Below the pieces are notes generated by a model that ran no database searches, had not been told where the DNA came from, and saw nothing but the letters and a program-made list of their open reading frames with translations. The translations under genes and the position numbers were made by a program. 64,000 bases of DNA, taken from positions 10,602,001 to 10,666,000 of the forward strand of contig CM075102.1 of NCBI GenBank assembly GCA_037576195.1. The letters are read 5' to 3'. Every line of letters starts with the position of its first letter. Position 1 is the stretch's first letter. Shown piece after piece: positions 63,215 through 64,000 of this stretch. This DNA comes from Phytoseiulus persimilis (Eukaryota; Arthropoda; Arachnida; Mesostigmata; Phytoseiidae).

Positions 63215-64000
63215 CCTTAACCTGATCTCACCGGATTCCCCCGCACGATTTTGAGTGCGCTGGCTGTCGATCTGCTCGCATCGCTCCGCTCGCTCGCCCG
63301 AGCCCTAACTTAACCTCACCCAATCTCCCAACCCGCTTCAAGTCCGCTGGGAAGTTGACGCCGAAGCCCAGTTGACGCGCTCCCCCTCACCAAGGGCTCA
63401 CACGAGATATTCTACTATTTCACGCTAAACAAGCGGCACTATGTAATGCTAACAATGCCAACTATTTTTTCTCCATCTCCCCAACGTGACTCCAGAACCC
63501 AATATTCGATGGTCCAAAGCGGAGAAAACCACTCCCGCTCTCCCCTAGAACGACTTGGGAGTTCTATGACCGTGGAGTCACGGAGTGATCGCCACGGAAC
63601 AATGTTGGACAGCGCGGATTTTGAGTTGCCCTCTTCTGAGAGAGAAGCTTGTCGCCGCCTGGGACAAGGCAAGAGACCAGCATTGAGTCGAAAATTCGTT
63701 TAGGGGAGTTCGGAAACACTGTCAGAGTTCGGACAAATATGATGAGGGTGACCTGACAACCTTTATTCAAATGTTTCTCGGGCGAAACATGACTTCCAAC
63801 AAGATGACTTGAGCAATTTCCTTAAGAATCCCCAGCGGAATCGAGGCGATCCCGAGCATCGTTTGCGTCTCAAAATGCCGGTTTTCGGACGCTACGATTA
63901 CCGCTCACTTCAGCGAGAGAACGCCCAATCCGATGTTACTTCGAGTCCCCCTCCTACGTGAATCCCCCGTATCTGGGAACCATTTGACAGCTGATAGGTA

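Noticed and set aside
1..64000. tRNA, rRNA, CRISPR or bacterial-type operon features
   Set aside because: I scanned for T-loop-like GGTTCRA motifs and repeat arrays and found none that could fold into a tRNA or form a CRISPR. Gene structure is plainly eukaryotic.

Overview
This is eukaryotic DNA from an arthropod, most probably a mite or other chelicerate. Protein-coding genes are cut by short GT–AG introns (mostly 60–500 bp), base composition is near 50% GC, and the window carries an amidated neuropeptide precursor, a prefoldin subunit and a DJ-1 gene. The exact species cannot be read from the sequence. Because GC is balanced, all six frames carry long stop-free stretches. I therefore called genes only where homology, or matching splice sites with matching phases, supported them.

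Layout. At the left edge (1–2591, +) is a nearly complete LAT/y+L-type SLC7 amino-acid transporter in eight exons. It is followed by an unrecognised multi-exon gene (about 4.8–7.16 kb, +). One intron of that gene holds a truncated copy of a foldback transposon, and a palindromic MITE-like element lies just downstream. A second unrecognised spliced gene occupies 9.82–10.61 kb (+). The region 15.1–20.1 kb (−) holds the most striking gene: an eight-exon secreted precursor of about 486 residues. It releases nine copies of an N-R-F-[M/I/L]-H-F-amide peptide, that is, FMRFamide-like peptides with His in place of the penultimate Arg.

The long middle (20–54 kb) has only scattered coding signals: a transmembrane C-terminal exon at 29.8 kb, a small two-exon candidate at 46.4–46.7 kb, and a frameshifted fragment of a multicopy mobile-element protein at 42.8–43.2 kb. 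It also has a 23-base poly-G run. At 54.3–56.2 kb a prefoldin subunit 6 gene (−) and a DJ-1/PARK7 gene (+) are arranged head to head over a 311-bp intergenic region. One DJ-1 intron has a GC donor.

The right end carries an intact-looking foldback element (60,764–62,408) with terminal inverted repeats of about 570 bp. It encloses an ORF with a SWIM zinc finger and is related to the copy at 5.5 kb. A 17-bp tandem repeat follows at 63.1 kb. The recognised genes are unrelated housekeeping, transport and signalling functions with no sign of co-regulation, except for the shared PFDN6/DJ-1 promoter region.
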